Below, in pieces: positions 1 through 8,779 of a stretch of DNA of 64,000 nt. The position numbers were made by a program, and so were the translations under genes. The number at the start of each line of letters is the position of its first letter. Within the stretch, counting starts at the first letter, position 1. The stretch lies in assembly GCA_035487295.1 (NCBI GenBank), contig DATHMH010000015.1, forward strand, positions 186,001 to 250,000. The letters run 5' to 3'. This DNA is from QIAW01 sp035487295. GTDB lineage: Bacteria > Acidobacteriota > Terriglobia > Terriglobales > Acidobacteriaceae. The notes beneath the pieces are model-generated. The model searched no databases. It was not told where the DNA came from and saw only the letters and a list, made by a program, of their open reading frames with translations.

Positions 1-1
1 C

Positions 2-97
2 GGCTGGATGGCGGAGCTGAAGATCAATCCCATGAACGATCCGCTGCGCTCCGACCCGAGATTCCAGAGTCTTCTCAAGCGCATGAAATTGGAGTGA
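2..97 (+). CDS. C-terminal end of a protein cut by the window edge
   Basis: An open frame enters from the left edge and stops at TGA 95-97. It encodes 31 residues ending ...LKRMKLE. The stretch NDPLRSDPRFQ followed by LLKRM resembles the last residues of TPR-containing proteins, often fused to serine/threonine kinases or transcriptional activator domains in Acidobacteria, which frequently end in a similar phrase. Nothing of the functional domains is inside the window, so the family call is only a guess. The frame is read on the plus strand and is convergent with the radical SAM gene that follows. Confidence 0.5.
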   Translation, partial: GWMAELKINPMNDPLRSDPRFQSLLKRMKLE

Positions 98-243
98 GGA
101 AGCTCGACTCCGCCCAACTATGGATGCGCCAGCAAAAGGCCTGGCAATCGCCCTACTATTGGGCGGGATTTGTGTTGCAAGGCGAGTGGAAGTAACAGAA
201 AGCCTGCAGCGCGCAGAGAAATCCAGCGTGAAGCGATGATTCC

Positions 244-2007
244 TTAGAGCTTGGAGCTGAGAGCTTGAGTTACTTCCACCGGATTTTGTATTTGTACAAC
301 CGGCGTCTTCGGCGGCGCATGAGTTGTGAGCATTTCCAGCACGTCAGAGCTGTCTTCGCGGTCGGGGGTCAAAGCCACATCCGCATAGTTGCGGGCGCTG
401 GGGTCCCGCTCCAGGCGCCTTTTGTAGCGCTCAAAGTGCAATGCCACTTGCGCGATCTTGAAATGTTTGTAGATAAATTCCCCAATGTAGCGCGGATAAA
501 AGACAAACGGGCTCTCGACGGGCAGGGTGGGGCGCCGGTCTTTACGGTATTTGCGGCGCATGAAGCCGCCCTGCAGAGGATGAAGTTTTTCCACTACAAC
601 GCAGCAGTAGAACCACAACAGCAGAACCATCATGTTGCCGGCGCCAATTCCTGTCGCCACAGCGCGCCGCAGCACGGTCTCCATGTGCTCGAGCGAATAG
701 AAGGTCTTCCACGAATCGCGGTAGAGCTTCTTCCACTGCTCGGGAGACATGGTGGCATGCTGCGTGGTCACATGTTCCAGGTCGTATTTATTCAGGTCAG
801 GGTCAAGATATGCCCCGGCGTTGTAGAGCTTCTGATGGTCTTCTGACCCGGGCAGCGCCGTCAAAGAGTGCGGCTCCAGCAGATCAATCGGCAGCTCGCG
901 CTGGATGATCTGGATGTCGTGCAGGATAGATTCCGGCGTGTCTTGCGGGAACCCAACGATGTAGCCGGCAAATACAATCGCGCCGGCCTGCTTCCACGCG
1001 AGCAGCATCTTGCGGTATTCGGCGATCTTGTTCTGCTTCTTTTTGGCGCCGAGAAGGCTCTCAGGATTGATGCTTTCCAGGCCAATGAATACGCGCCGCA
1101 CTCCGGCGCGGCCGGCCTTCTCGATGAAATGCGGCAGCCGGTGGCACATGGTATCCACCTGGATCATGAACTTGATGTTCAGTTTTTCCTGCTCGCGCAT
1201 GGCGATGAGGCGGTCGAAAATCTTTTCCCACTCGGTGTTGCGCGCAAAATTGTCATCGGTGATGAAGAAGCGGCCCACCCCCTGCTGCAGGTTGCGGCGG
1301 ATGATTTGTTCAATCTCCTCCACCGAGCGCCGCCGCGATTTTCGCCCCTGCACATTGATGATGGTGCAGAACGAGCACTGGAACGGGCAGCCCCGGCCCG
1401 CATCGAAGCTGGTGTACTTGCCGATCGTCCCGCGGATGGTTTCGGCCGGCAGCAGCGGCATGGGGGCGCCTTCCAGCCCGGGCAAATGCTCCAGGTGGTT
1501 ATATAGCGGCTTGAGCGTGCCCTGCCATGCATCGCGCAGAACTTGGTCCAGCCGCCCTTCTTCGGCTTCGCCGGCAAAAAGCGCGATGCCGAGGTCCATG
1601 GCCTCCTGCAGTTCGGGAGTCACTCCTGGCAGCATGGAAAGGCAGCCCGAGACGTGAAAACCGCCAATGCAAACCTGGATTCCCGCGGCGCGCAGTGGAC
1701 GCGCGATGTCCATGGCGCGGGGAAACTGATTGGATTGCACCCCGACGAGCATCACCAGGCCGCGGCCGCCGGCAAGCTGCCGCGCAATCTGTTTTTGCCG
1801 GATGCGGGTATTGTCTTCATCCATCGAGGTGATGGCGATTTCCACGTCATCGCCGAGCACCCGGCGCTGCTTGCAGTCAAGCGCCAACCCGTTCACCACC
1901 GCCAGCGAATTCGAAGGAACGGCGGAACGCACCCACTGGATGACGTAGCCGTCATCGTCATAATGCGATGGTTTTATCAGTATGAGCGAAAAATGCTGTT
2001 GCGCCAT
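244..2007 (-). CDS. B12-binding-domain radical SAM protein
   Basis: The protein has 587 residues from the preferred start. An N-terminal region (about 1-165) looks like a Rossmann-type cobalamin-binding domain with VMLVGV and IGGFHVSG. A radical SAM core follows, with the cluster motif C207-x3-C211-x2-C214 (GCPFQCSFC) that binds the [4Fe-4S] cluster and S-adenosylmethionine. VFIGLES and FAGYIVGFPQDT are typical later strands of the SAM barrel. The C-terminal 150 residues are family-specific and contain one hydrophobic segment (MMVLLLWFYCC). The frame is open 40 codons further upstream to 2127, but that part runs into a foldback repeat. I therefore start at MAQQHFSLIL, preceded by AGGGAG. The substrate is not inferable; members act in methyl transfer, cyclisation or lipid modification. 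No operon partner is evident. Confidence 0.85.
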   Translation of the reverse strand: MAQQHFSLILIKPSHYDDDGYVIQWVRSAVPSNSLAVVNGLALDCKQRRVLGDDVEIAITSMDEDNTRIRQKQIARQLAGGRGLVMLVGVQSNQFPRAMDIARPLRAAGIQVCIGGFHVSGCLSMLPGVTPELQEAMDLGIALFAGEAEEGRLDQVLRDAWQGTLKPLYNHLEHLPGLEGAPMPLLPAETIRGTIGKYTSFDAGRGCPFQCSFCTIINVQGRKSRRRSVEEIEQIIRRNLQQGVGRFFITDDNFARNTEWEKIFDRLIAMREQEKLNIKFMIQVDTMCHRLPHFIEKAGRAGVRRVFIGLESINPESLLGAKKKQNKIAEYRKMLLAWKQAGAIVFAGYIVGFPQDTPESILHDIQIIQRELPIDLLEPHSLTALPGSEDHQKLYNAGAYLDPDLNKYDLEHVTTQHATMSPEQWKKLYRDSWKTFYSLEHMETVLRRAVATGIGAGNMMVLLLWFYCCVVVEKLHPLQGGFMRRKYRKDRRPTLPVESPFVFYPRYIGEFIYKHFKIAQVALHFERYKRRLERDPSARNYADVALTPDREDSSDVLEMLTTHAPPKTPVVQIQNPVEVTQALSSKL

Positions 2008-2121
2008 ACTCCCTATCTTCCGTGTCTCCAATAATTTGCAGGAAGCCAGCAAGATTATCATAGAGCGGCAATCCGCAAACAAAGAAAACATTTTGTTTCC
2101 GGTGGCTATGCCACATAGCCC

Positions 2122-2380
2122 TGTCATGTTGAGCGGAGCGCCACGATCCTATTGGCCGCCACGAGAATCTGAAGCGCGGAGTCGAAACACCCCGAGAGGA
2201 TTTCGGTATCCCATACCGTGTCGGGGAGTTTTTTCGATGCGGCTGCAGGCAAACGGGACGCACTCGGAGAGAATTCCCTGGGGCGGCATTTCCTGGCTAC
2301 GCATTCCCGGGGTGTTTCGACTGCGCGCCTGGCCACATCGAGGGTGCAGCTGTTCACGAGGCGCTCCACTCAACATGACA
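2122..2380. repeat. 259 bp foldback element with terminal inverted repeats
   Basis: The ends are 19 bp inverted repeats matching at 18 of 19 positions: TGTCATGTTGAGCGGAGCG at 2122-2140 and the complement of 2362-2380. Complementarity continues inside: CGAAACACCCCG near 2178-2189 pairs with CGGGGTGTTTCG near 2310-2321. The whole element can fold into one long interrupted hairpin. It carries no transposase. It resembles a MITE or a large REP-type palindrome. A related half-copy (CCTGTCATCCTGAGC...) occurs near 4091. Confidence 0.75.
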
Positions 2381-2476
2381 GAAGGAGATAGGTCTGACAC
2401 ACACCCGAAATCGTGGTGAAGATGAAGATATAGGTTCAACCCTTGTAGCTTGGAGCTGAGAGCTGGGGCTGTTTTT

Positions 2477-2553
2477 TGGTGGGCAGTGCAGGACTCGAAC
2501 CTGCGACCTCCTGCTTGTAAGGCAGGCGCTCTAACCAACTGAGCTAACCGCCC
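2477..2553 (-). tRNA. tRNA-Val (anticodon UAC)
   Basis: Read on the minus strand, the 7 bp acceptor stem GGGCGGT pairs with ACTGCCC through one G-U pair. The D arm is TAGCTCAGTTGGTTAGAGC, the anticodon stem is CCTGC/GCAGG with loop CTTACAA, and the T arm contains GGTTCGAGTCC. The loop centre TAC reads GUA, valine. The 3' CCA is genome-encoded (2477-2479). The gene stands alone between the foldback element and a dispersed repeat. Confidence 0.95.
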
Positions 2554-2625
2554 AAATCCCGATGGGCAATTGTAAAGAGCAGTAGAGTCAGTATATGCGG
2601 GCATCAGGGAGCGGTCAAAACGTGT

Positions 2626-2727
2626 AGGCAAGATGCCCACAAATGACAGCCGGCTGGAAGCCGGCGCTACTCCAAATGTTTTAGATTCATGCTCTTGCCC
2701 CTCCGTGCCTCCGTGTCTCCGTGGTGA
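2626..2727. repeat. Dispersed intergenic repeats (AAGATGCCC...GCCGGC type, and CTCCGTG tandem)
   Basis: At 2626-2678 lies AGGCAAGATGCCCAC, then the dyad GCCGGC...GCCGGC and GCTACTCCA. A diverged second copy is at 15455-15499. Directly after it, 2701-2727 is a short tandem of CTCCGTG-like units (CTCCGTGCCTCCGTGTCTCC), a sequence type scattered between genes in several bacterial phyla. Related phrases occur near 31115 and 46490. No coding potential is seen. Confidence 0.55.
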
Positions 2728-2880
2728 TCTCTTTATATTTACCAACAATATTCCTACTTGCAGGCATCTTTTCACGTTCAGACGGAAACAAAACATGAGG
2801 ACAAGCCATCCTCAGCACTGCGCTTCGCTCCCTCGCGAGCGGGTGGCCGCAATCGCTTTTACATTCCGCACGGAGGCCCC

Positions 2881-3300
2881 ATGAAAGCAATCCTTTTTGT
2901 TGACGACCACGAGGTATTGGCGCGTCTAAGCTGCGAAATCCTGGAAATGCAGGGCTATCGCGCGGTCTCGGCTTACAACGCAGCCGAGGCGCTGGAAAAA
3001 TTTGACCAGGAAAATTTCGACATCCTGGTCACCGATTTTCGCATGGAAGGCATGAACGGCCTGGAACTGGCAAAAAAGATCCACGACAAAAGCCCGCAGA
3101 CTCCGGTCATCATTGTTACCGGCTATGGCCCGGTCGATGGCGGCCGCGAGGTGGCCGCCTGCCTGCAAAAAGAAGATCTCTTCCCGGCGCTGCTCGAAAA
3201 AATAAGATTTTTCCTGGGAGAAAGCCCAGCCCGGCAGCGCAAACTTGAGGTTGTGAAAAAGTCTCCGGAGCAGCAGCAGCTTCCCGGAAATCCCCGCTAG
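2881..3300 (+). CDS. Single-domain response regulator
   Basis: This 139-residue receiver domain has no output domain. The acidic pair D8-D9 follows the first strand (ILFVDD). The phosphoacceptor is D52 in LVTDFRM, T80 is in VIIVTGYG, and K97 is the conserved lysine, so phosphotransfer should work. The start ATG at 2881 is placed by GGAGG a few bases upstream; an open extension to 2758 has no such site and crosses repeats. About 20 residues after the domain are a charged, Gln-rich tail. It is convergent with the STAS gene 20 bp downstream. The partner kinase is not in the window. Confidence 0.85.
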   Translation: MKAILFVDDHEVLARLSCEILEMQGYRAVSAYNAAEALEKFDQENFDILVTDFRMEGMNGLELAKKIHDKSPQTPVIIVTGYGPVDGGREVAACLQKEDLFPALLEKIRFFLGESPARQRKLEVVKKSPEQQQLPGNPR

Positions 3301-3319
3301 CACTTTTACAGTTCGCGCT

Positions 3320-3661
3320 CTAGGAAAAAGCGTTGATCGCCTTTTGCTCGCCTTCGTAGACTTCGAAGATGGTTGAGAGTTTCGTGATTTGCAGGATGTC
3401 GCCCACGCGTTGCGTGAGGTTGGCGAGCTTGATGTCTCCGCCGCTGGAGCGGGCCGAAGTATAGAGCGCGACAAGAATTCCCAGCCCGCCGCTGTCAATG
3501 TAGCTGACGCCGCCCAGGTTCAAAACAATTTTCTTCGACTGTGTCAAAAGAGATTTGATCTGGTCACGCAATTGCGAAGACTCTTCGCCGAAAACAATCC
3601 GGCCATTGCACAGCACGACTGTGACTCCATTCTCGTTGCGTGTCGTAAGCTTAAGCGCCAC
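3320..3661 (-). CDS. STAS-domain protein (anti-anti-sigma factor-like)
   Basis: The 113-residue protein is one STAS domain. The phosphorylatable serine lies in SYIDSGGLG, the hallmark of SpoIIAA/RsbV-type antagonists that free a sigma factor by binding an anti-sigma kinase. The start is a GTG at 3661 placed by GGAGGAG six bases upstream. An ATG 16 codons earlier has no ribosome site. No anti-sigma kinase or sigma factor is adjacent, so the partner is unknown. A second STAS protein is encoded at 49506-49853. Confidence 0.85.
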   Translation of the reverse strand: MALKLTTRNENGVTVVLCNGRIVFGEESSQLRDQIKSLLTQSKKIVLNLGGVSYIDSGGLGILVALYTSARSSGGDIKLANLTQRVGDILQITKLSTIFEVYEGEQKAINAFS

Positions 3662-4477
3662 AGAATTCTCCTCCTTCGGTTGCCAATCTACGCAGACTAA
3701 CGCGTCCATTGCGGAATTGCAAGCCGTAGCGCCGGCTCTGGTGTAACCGTTGCCGCCCAGGCATCCACGAATTCAACCTCTATGCCCGGAGCCGTGTCCA
3801 TAGCGGTCACCACAACCGCGACCTTGACTTGTCCGTGAAAGGCAGTCCTTGATTGTTACCCCCCCCGGTCCTCGGAAAGACGAGGAAAAAAAGCGGAGCC
3901 TCCAAAGAGGCTCCGCTTGAATCTACCTGCGAAACTACCAGAAGGCTGTCCGCTCCGTGCATTTTTCCGCTCCCGATGGCCGAATGGTATCACTCCGTTG
4001 ATTTTTCGGAATTGTAGTGCATCATTAAGTTATGAAGGCATTCTAGAAATGCGGGGGCCGATGTGTCCCTTACGCTCTTTGAGAATTCATGTTCCTGTCA
4101 TCCTGAGCCGCAAGCGAAGGATCCAGAGGATATTTCGCTCGCCCATGCAATAGCAAGGCATTCTCTGAAGATCTCTTGCACCTCCGATGACTTTGTCGGG
4201 AAAAATGTAACCCGAAGGAAAAAGGTCAAACATCGATTCAACGATGTCGATGTTTACTGAACCGTATATACACCAAGCCTGCGGCTCAGCTACCAGGCAT
4301 AACTTATGGCCGTCGTATGTTGCTGAATACAAGTGCCTTAGCAGTCGGACCCTTGCTGAGCAAGGGGGTGGGGGTACTCCCCAAATATAGTACGGATCAC
4401 AGGTTATCACAAAGACAACAGCCGCGTAGAAAGGTCATTCCGCACAAGCTAATCCTGCTAGATGAGAAAATATTGCC
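3662..4477. other. 816 bp intergenic region with orphan terminator and repeat fragments
   Basis: No convincing protein gene is present. On the minus strand, 3697-3845 shows a protein-like frame (ending LAIPQWTR) with no start and a stop just upstream beside the C7 tract at 3861-3867; it may be a gene relic. A strong minus-strand terminator lies at 3886-3918 with no gene feeding it. A TCATCCTGAGC repeat fragment occurs near 4095, and a GGGGGTGGGGGTACT element near 4362, which is also found at 20.0-20.1 kb. The last 100 bases are the leader of polX. Confidence 0.5.
3886..3918 (-). terminator. Perfect 12 bp hairpin with U-tract, minus strand
   Basis: AAGCGGAGCCTC at 3891-3902 pairs perfectly with GAGGCTCCGCTT at 3907-3918 around a CAAA loop. 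On the minus strand it is followed by seven Ts (complement of 3886-3892). This is a textbook Rho-independent terminator for transcription coming from the right, where no protein gene is seen. Confidence 0.8.
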
Positions 4478-6253
4478 ATGAGCGAGCCGCAACGTCCGCG
4501 ATCAATGGATAACAAATCCGTCGCCACCGTCTTCTACGAAACCGCCGATCTCATGGAGATCAGAGGCGACGACTCTTTCCGCATTCGCTCTTACCGGCGC
4601 GCGGCTGAGGCCATCGAAGCGCTGGGCGAGCCCATTGCCGGGCTAATTGGCGACTCCAAGAAGCTGCTCGCTATCCCTGGAATCGGCAAGAGCATCGCCG
4701 GCCATCTACAGCAGCTATTCAAAGATGGCAAGCTCAACCCGCATACCGAGCTGCTGGAAAAATACCGGCCAACGATGCTCGAGTTGCTGAAGATTCAGGG
4801 ATTGGGCCCCAAAACCATTGCGCTCATCTGGGACGCATACAACGTGAGCGATCTGTCCGGGGTGGAAGAGCTGGCGCGCGCCGGCAAGCTGCGTACTCTG
4901 CCGCGCATGGGCGAGAAAGCGGAGCAGAAAATCCTGAAAGGGATTGAGGAGTATCGGCGCATCTCCGGGCGCTTTCATCTTGACGTCGCCGATGAAACCG
5001 CGCAGAAGATCATGCAACATCTGGAAGGCGCCGACGGCGTGGACAAGATCACTCCTGCCGGCTCGTTGCGGCGCGGCCGCGAAACCATCGGCGATCTCGA
5101 TCTGCTGGTCACCGGCAAGGCCGGCACGAGCGGAAAAGAGCGCGATGCGCTGGTGGCCAGGATCCTGGCCTTCCCCGGCATCCTCGAAGTCATCGCTCAG
5201 GGCGAGAACAAAATCAGCTTTAAGCTGCGCAGCGGCATGCAGGTAGATGTGCGCATGCTTCCTCCGGAATCATTCGGCGCGGCCATGCAGTACTTCACCG
5301 GATCGAAATCGCACAACGTCACCCTGCGCCAGCGCGCCCTCAAGATGGGCTATACGCTGAACGAATACGGGCTGGCTACGCTCGAGGGCAACAAACGGGT
5401 GGCTGGGAAAACCGAGGAAGAAATTTACGCCAAGCTGGGCCTCGACCTCATCCCTCCGGAGATGCGCGAGAACTGCGGCGAAATTGATCTTGCCGCCGAG
5501 CACAAGCTGCCGGAGCTGATTGTGCAGGAAGACATCCAGGGCGACGTGCACATGCATACAGTAGAAACCGACGGCCGCAACACCATCGAAGAGCTGGCTG
5601 AAACTGCCACTCAGCGTGGATACAAATACATTGCCATCACCGACCACTCCAAGAACCTGGCATTCGCTAACGGCCTCGACGACAAGCGCGCCGAAGCCCA
5701 CATCCAAAAAATCCGCAGCGTTGCCGGCCACGCCAGCGGAATAAAAATCTTTACCGGCATTGAAGTAGATATTCTCGCCGACGGCAAGCTCGATCTGTCA
5801 GACGAAGTCCTCGCGCAAATGGATGTAGTCATCGCCAGCGTGCACTCCCACTTCCAGCAACCGCCCGAAGAGATGACGGAGCGTCTGCTTACCGCGTTGG
5901 GCAATAAACATGTATCCATTCTCGGCCACCCCACCGGCCGCCTGCTGCTGCGGCGCGATGCCTACGCATTCGACATGGAAGCCATCCTGAACGCAGCCGC
6001 CAAAAACAAAGTCGCCATGGAACACAACGCCTATCCTGACCGCCTGGATTTGTGCGACATCCATCTGCGCATGGCCCGCGAGCGCGGAGTCAAAATCGTG
6101 ATCAACACCGACACCCACCACGTCTCGCACATGGAAAAGATCCGCTATGGCATCTTGCAAGCCCGCCGCGCCTGGCTTACCAGGAAAGATGTTCTCAATA
6201 CGTTGCCCCCGGAGCAGTTTGCCAAAGCGATGAAGAAACAATGGCCAGCGTAA
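4478..6253 (+). CDS. polX: DNA polymerase X family protein with PHP domain
   Basis: This 591-residue enzyme has the bacterial PolX layout, consistent with gap filling in base-excision repair plus 3'-5' exonuclease or phosphatase activity of the PHP domain. The N-terminal helix-hairpin-helix region (about 1-110) contains IPGIGKSIA and IQGLGPKT. The polymerase palm carries GSLRRG (195-200) and the catalytic acids D206, D208 and D257. The PHP domain (about 352-580) shows H358 and H360 (DVHMH), ITDHS (387-391), HSH (456-458), GHP (483-485) and DTHH (545-548), all metal-ligand motifs. The ATG at 4478 has only a weak ribosome site; M10 is an alternative. It stands alone, ahead of dnaX. Confidence 0.93.
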   Translation: MSEPQRPRSMDNKSVATVFYETADLMEIRGDDSFRIRSYRRAAEAIEALGEPIAGLIGDSKKLLAIPGIGKSIAGHLQQLFKDGKLNPHTELLEKYRPTMLELLKIQGLGPKTIALIWDAYNVSDLSGVEELARAGKLRTLPRMGEKAEQKILKGIEEYRRISGRFHLDVADETAQKIMQHLEGADGVDKITPAGSLRRGRETIGDLDLLVTGKAGTSGKERDALVARILAFPGILEVIAQGENKISFKLRSGMQVDVRMLPPESFGAAMQYFTGSKSHNVTLRQRALKMGYTLNEYGLATLEGNKRVAGKTEEEIYAKLGLDLIPPEMRENCGEIDLAAEHKLPELIVQEDIQGDVHMHTVETDGRNTIEELAETATQRGYKYIAITDHSKNLAFANGLDDKRAEAHIQKIRSVAGHASGIKIFTGIEVDILADGKLDLSDEVLAQMDVVIASVHSHFQQPPEEMTERLLTALGNKHVSILGHPTGRLLLRRDAYAFDMEAILNAAAKNKVAMEHNAYPDRLDLCDIHLRMARERGVKIVINTDTHHVSHMEKIRYGILQARRAWLTRKDVLNTLPPEQFAKAMKKQWPA

Positions 6254-6269
6254 GAATGGTTGCCAGTTG

Positions 6270-6375
6270 AAGCTAAAAGCTAACAGCTAAAAAGCCTGCT
6301 GCTATGATCTGCTGCGCTCAACGACAGTTAGAAGCTCGGCGCCAGTAGCTTGAACCCGACAACTGGAAGCTGGCA
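6270..6375. repeat. Degenerate AGCTAAAAGCTAA / GGCAAC intergenic repeats
   Basis: Between polX and dnaX, 6270-6295 is a short tandem of AGCTAA-like units (AGCTAAAAGCTAACAGCTAA). Around 6361-6385 there are GGAAGCTGGCAACAGGCAAC units. The same word families recur at 248-267, 2446-2465, 8304-8330, 21988-22068 and 35193-35226, always between genes. Confidence 0.5.
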
Positions 6376-6395
6376 ACAGGCAACTGCTTTTCTCG

Positions 6396-6401
6396 TATAA
6401 T
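6396..6401 (+). promoter_or_regulatory. TATAAT -10 element immediately before dnaX
   Basis: A perfect TATAAT ends 10 bases before the dnaX ATG at 6412. Transcription starting about 7 bases downstream would give a nearly leaderless dnaX mRNA, and no Shine-Dalgarno sequence is visible. No good -35 hexamer is seen at 17 bases. Confidence 0.45.
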
Positions 6402-6411
6402 CAAAAAATCA

Positions 6412-8301
6412 ATGGCCTACCAGGTTCTAGCGCGTAAGTACCGTCCCCAGACATTTGCTGATGTGATTGGGCAGGAGCATGTTACGCGCACCCTCAAGAA
6501 CGCCATTGAACAGCAGCGCATCGCCCACGGCTACATCTTCAGCGGGCATCGCGGCATCGGCAAAACCACCGTGGCGCGCATCCTGGCCATGTGCCTGAAT
6601 TGCCGGGGCGGCAAAGAAGATCGTCCGCAGGCTGAGCCTTGCGGGAAGTGCGAGTCCTGTACGGAGATACGCGCCGGCGGCGCCGTGGATGTGATTGAAA
6701 TTGATGCCGCGACGAACCGCGGCATCGATGAGATTCGCGAGTTGAGGGACGCGGCGCGTTACCGCCCGGCGCGCGACCGCTATAAGATTTACATTCTCGA
6801 TGAAGCCCACCAGATCACCGATGCAGCTTTCAATGCTCTGCTGAAGACTCTCGAGGAGCCGCCGCCGCACATCGTATTCATGATGGCGACCACGCAACCC
6901 GAGGACATTCCCCAGACTATCCGCTCGCGCTGCCAGCACTTCAGCTTTCACGCTGTGCGCTTTGACGAGATCGTGAATCAACTTACCGCTGTCGCTGAGC
7001 AGGAAAAAATCAAAGCTGACCGCGATGCTATTGCCCTTCTCGCCGAAGCCGGCGATGGCTCCATGCGCGATGCGCTCTCTATCATGGACCAGGCCATCGC
7101 CTGTTGCGGCGACATCCTGACCGGCGAACTGGTGCTGCAACTGGTAGGCGCGGTTCCAGGCGAGGTCCTGGAAAAGATGATGCATGCGGTAGCCGCGAAC
7201 TCCAGCCAGGAGGTTTTGCGGCTGGTAGACAAACTGGTGACCGAAGGCCAGAGTCCCACGCACTTTGCCCGGCAGATGGTGCGCTTTCTGAGAAATGTCA
7301 TGGTAGCAAAAGTAGCGGGCAGCGATTCAGCCCTGCTGCAAATTTCTTCCGACGAACGCGCCCGTGTGGCCAAAACCGCCGAGCTGTTCTCGGAAGAAGA
7401 CCTCACCCGCTTTTTACAGATCATGCTGCGCACATACGGCGACGTGAGCTACAAGTCTGAACAACGTTTCCACCTCGAGCTGGGATTGTTAAAGCTGGTG
7501 CACGCGCAGAGGCTGTTGCCACTCGAAGAATTGTTGAGCGGGGCTTTAGTTGAGAATCGCGTGCAGCCGGCGTCGCCCGCCTCCGCTTCCCAAAAAGGAA
7601 CCGCACAGTCGTGCCCTTCGCCTTTCAGCCACGAAACAGACACACCGGCGCGGAGCGGCCGCCCTTCTCCTTTTGAGCAGGACCGCGTGCGCCAGGACCG
7701 TTTGCGCCAGGACGACGTGAGGAAGACAGAGCCGGAGATGTCCACCAGTTCGCCGGTCATGGCAGCCGGGGCAAACGCCCTGGCTGCCGCCGTGGCCATC
7801 GCCCCTCCAGCGGAAACAACCGCCGCCGAGCCACACCCTTCGCCCGCTCCGGCTTTGGAACGGGAGCAGATGCCCGAAGCGCAACCGGCCGCGGATTTGG
7901 TTGACCGCATGCGCACGGCGGTGCTGGAGGCGCTGGCAGAAAAACATCAGACATTGGCATTGAACCTGGAAGACGGCCAGTGGAGTGTTGCCGGCAACGA
8001 AGTGGTTGTTCAGGTTAATGCCAAGCCTACATTTTTAGAGATGGCCATGACCAGCGATGCCAACCGTCTCGTAAGCGCTGCTATCTATTCCGCCGCGGGA
8101 AGAACACTGAAGCTGCGGCTGGAGAGCACGGCGCAAGCCGATGGTGGCACTGCTTCGCCGCCGGCAAGAAGTACTGTATCTTCCGGGCCAGCAGGGTCGG
8201 CCCGCAGCCGGGCCGCCGATGATCCGGTAGTGCGGCATGTACAGGAAAAATTTGCCGCCGAAATTCGCACGGTGATCGACCATCGTGAAAAAAGAAATTG
8301 A
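6412..8301 (+). CDS. dnaX: DNA polymerase III subunit gamma/tau
   Basis: This 629-residue clamp-loader ATPase loads the beta clamp in the replisome. The AAA+ module (1-240) shows Walker A GHRGIGKT (45-52), the zinc-module cysteines C64, C77, C80 and C83, Walker B ILDEAH, and a sensor region (MMATTQPEDIP). Domain III (240-370) follows. A low-complexity Pro/Ala/Gln-rich linker (about 385-500) leads to a C-terminal tau-like domain that should contact the polymerase. The order dnaX-ybaB-recR is widely conserved in bacteria. No programmed frameshift heptamer was recognised, so a separate gamma form is not supported. Confidence 0.95.
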   Translation: MAYQVLARKYRPQTFADVIGQEHVTRTLKNAIEQQRIAHGYIFSGHRGIGKTTVARILAMCLNCRGGKEDRPQAEPCGKCESCTEIRAGGAVDVIEIDAATNRGIDEIRELRDAARYRPARDRYKIYILDEAHQITDAAFNALLKTLEEPPPHIVFMMATTQPEDIPQTIRSRCQHFSFHAVRFDEIVNQLTAVAEQEKIKADRDAIALLAEAGDGSMRDALSIMDQAIACCGDILTGELVLQLVGAVPGEVLEKMMHAVAANSSQEVLRLVDKLVTEGQSPTHFARQMVRFLRNVMVAKVAGSDSALLQISSDERARVAKTAELFSEEDLTRFLQIMLRTYGDVSYKSEQRFHLELGLLKLVHAQRLLPLEELLSGALVENRVQPASPASASQKGTAQSCPSPFSHETDTPARSGRPSPFEQDRVRQDRLRQDDVRKTEPEMSTSSPVMAAGANALAAAVAIAPPAETTAAEPHPSPAPALEREQMPEAQPAADLVDRMRTAVLEALAEKHQTLALNLEDGQWSVAGNEVVVQVNAKPTFLEMAMTSDANRLVSAAIYSAAGRTLKLRLESTAQADGGTASPPARSTVSSGPAGSARSRAADDPVVRHVQEKFAAEIRTVIDHREKRN

Positions 8302-8402
8302 GAAGCAGTTGCCGGTTGCCAGTCGCCAGTACTACAGCGAGTCAAAGAACGTAGTCCAAAAGGATAAATTTTTTAGACCATTGCAATATTTCGGAGATCA
8401 CT

Positions 8403-8720
8403 ATGGGCGGCTTTAACCCAAAACAATTACAGGAGATGCTGGCGCAGGCCAAGCAGCAGGCTGAATCGCTGCAGGAAAAGATGCGCGAGACCGTGGTCGA
8501 CGGTTCGGCTGGCGGCGGCAGCATCACCGTGAAGATGAACGGACAAAAACAGGTGCTACGGGTGACCATTGATCCGGAGATGGTGAAGTCCGGCGATCTG
8601 GAGATGCTGCAAGACCTGATCACCGCCGCCATGAACGACGCCGGAAGAAAAGTGGATGAGACCATGCAGTCGAAGCTGGGCGGAATGCTGGGCGGTATGG
8701 GCTTGAGCGGGATGTTCTGA
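8403..8720 (+). CDS. YbaB/EbfC family nucleoid-associated protein
   Basis: The 105-residue protein is a small DNA-binding dimer of the YbaB/EbfC family. It has an N-terminal amphipathic helix (NPKQLQEMLAQAKQQAESLQ), a central beta sheet with GGGSITVKMNGQKQVLRVTI, and a helical end (LEMLQDLITAAMNDA). A glycine- and methionine-rich tail (LGGMLGGMGLSGMF) is typical. GGAG upstream of the ATG supports the start. It sits between dnaX and recR, the usual arrangement, and is probably co-transcribed with them. Confidence 0.93.
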   Translation: MGGFNPKQLQEMLAQAKQQAESLQEKMRETVVDGSAGGGSITVKMNGQKQVLRVTIDPEMVKSGDLEMLQDLITAAMNDAGRKVDETMQSKLGGMLGGMGLSGMF

Positions 8721-8779
8721 CCGAGCGGCGGCCTGTTTCTCAATCCGTGTCAATCCCTGGCCGCATTTTTAGGTGAACA

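Noticed and set aside
2008..2127. N-terminal extension of the radical SAM protein
   Set aside because: The 40 extra codons have no ribosome site, are not domain-like and run into the foldback element; MAQQHFSLIL is the natural start.
3697..3845. Short minus-strand coding-like stretch ending LAIPQWTR
   Set aside because: No start codon with a ribosome site and a stop just upstream at the C7 tract; it may be a relic but is not supported as a gene.
4087..4410. 107-codon minus-strand frame that might feed the orphan terminator
   Set aside because: It is made largely of repeat fragments and low-complexity proline and arginine codons, with no start signal; a non-coding RNA is more plausible.
6427..7263. 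278-codon frame antisense to dnaX
   Set aside because: Shadow of the dnaX AAA+ domain; no start signal and no recognisable domain.
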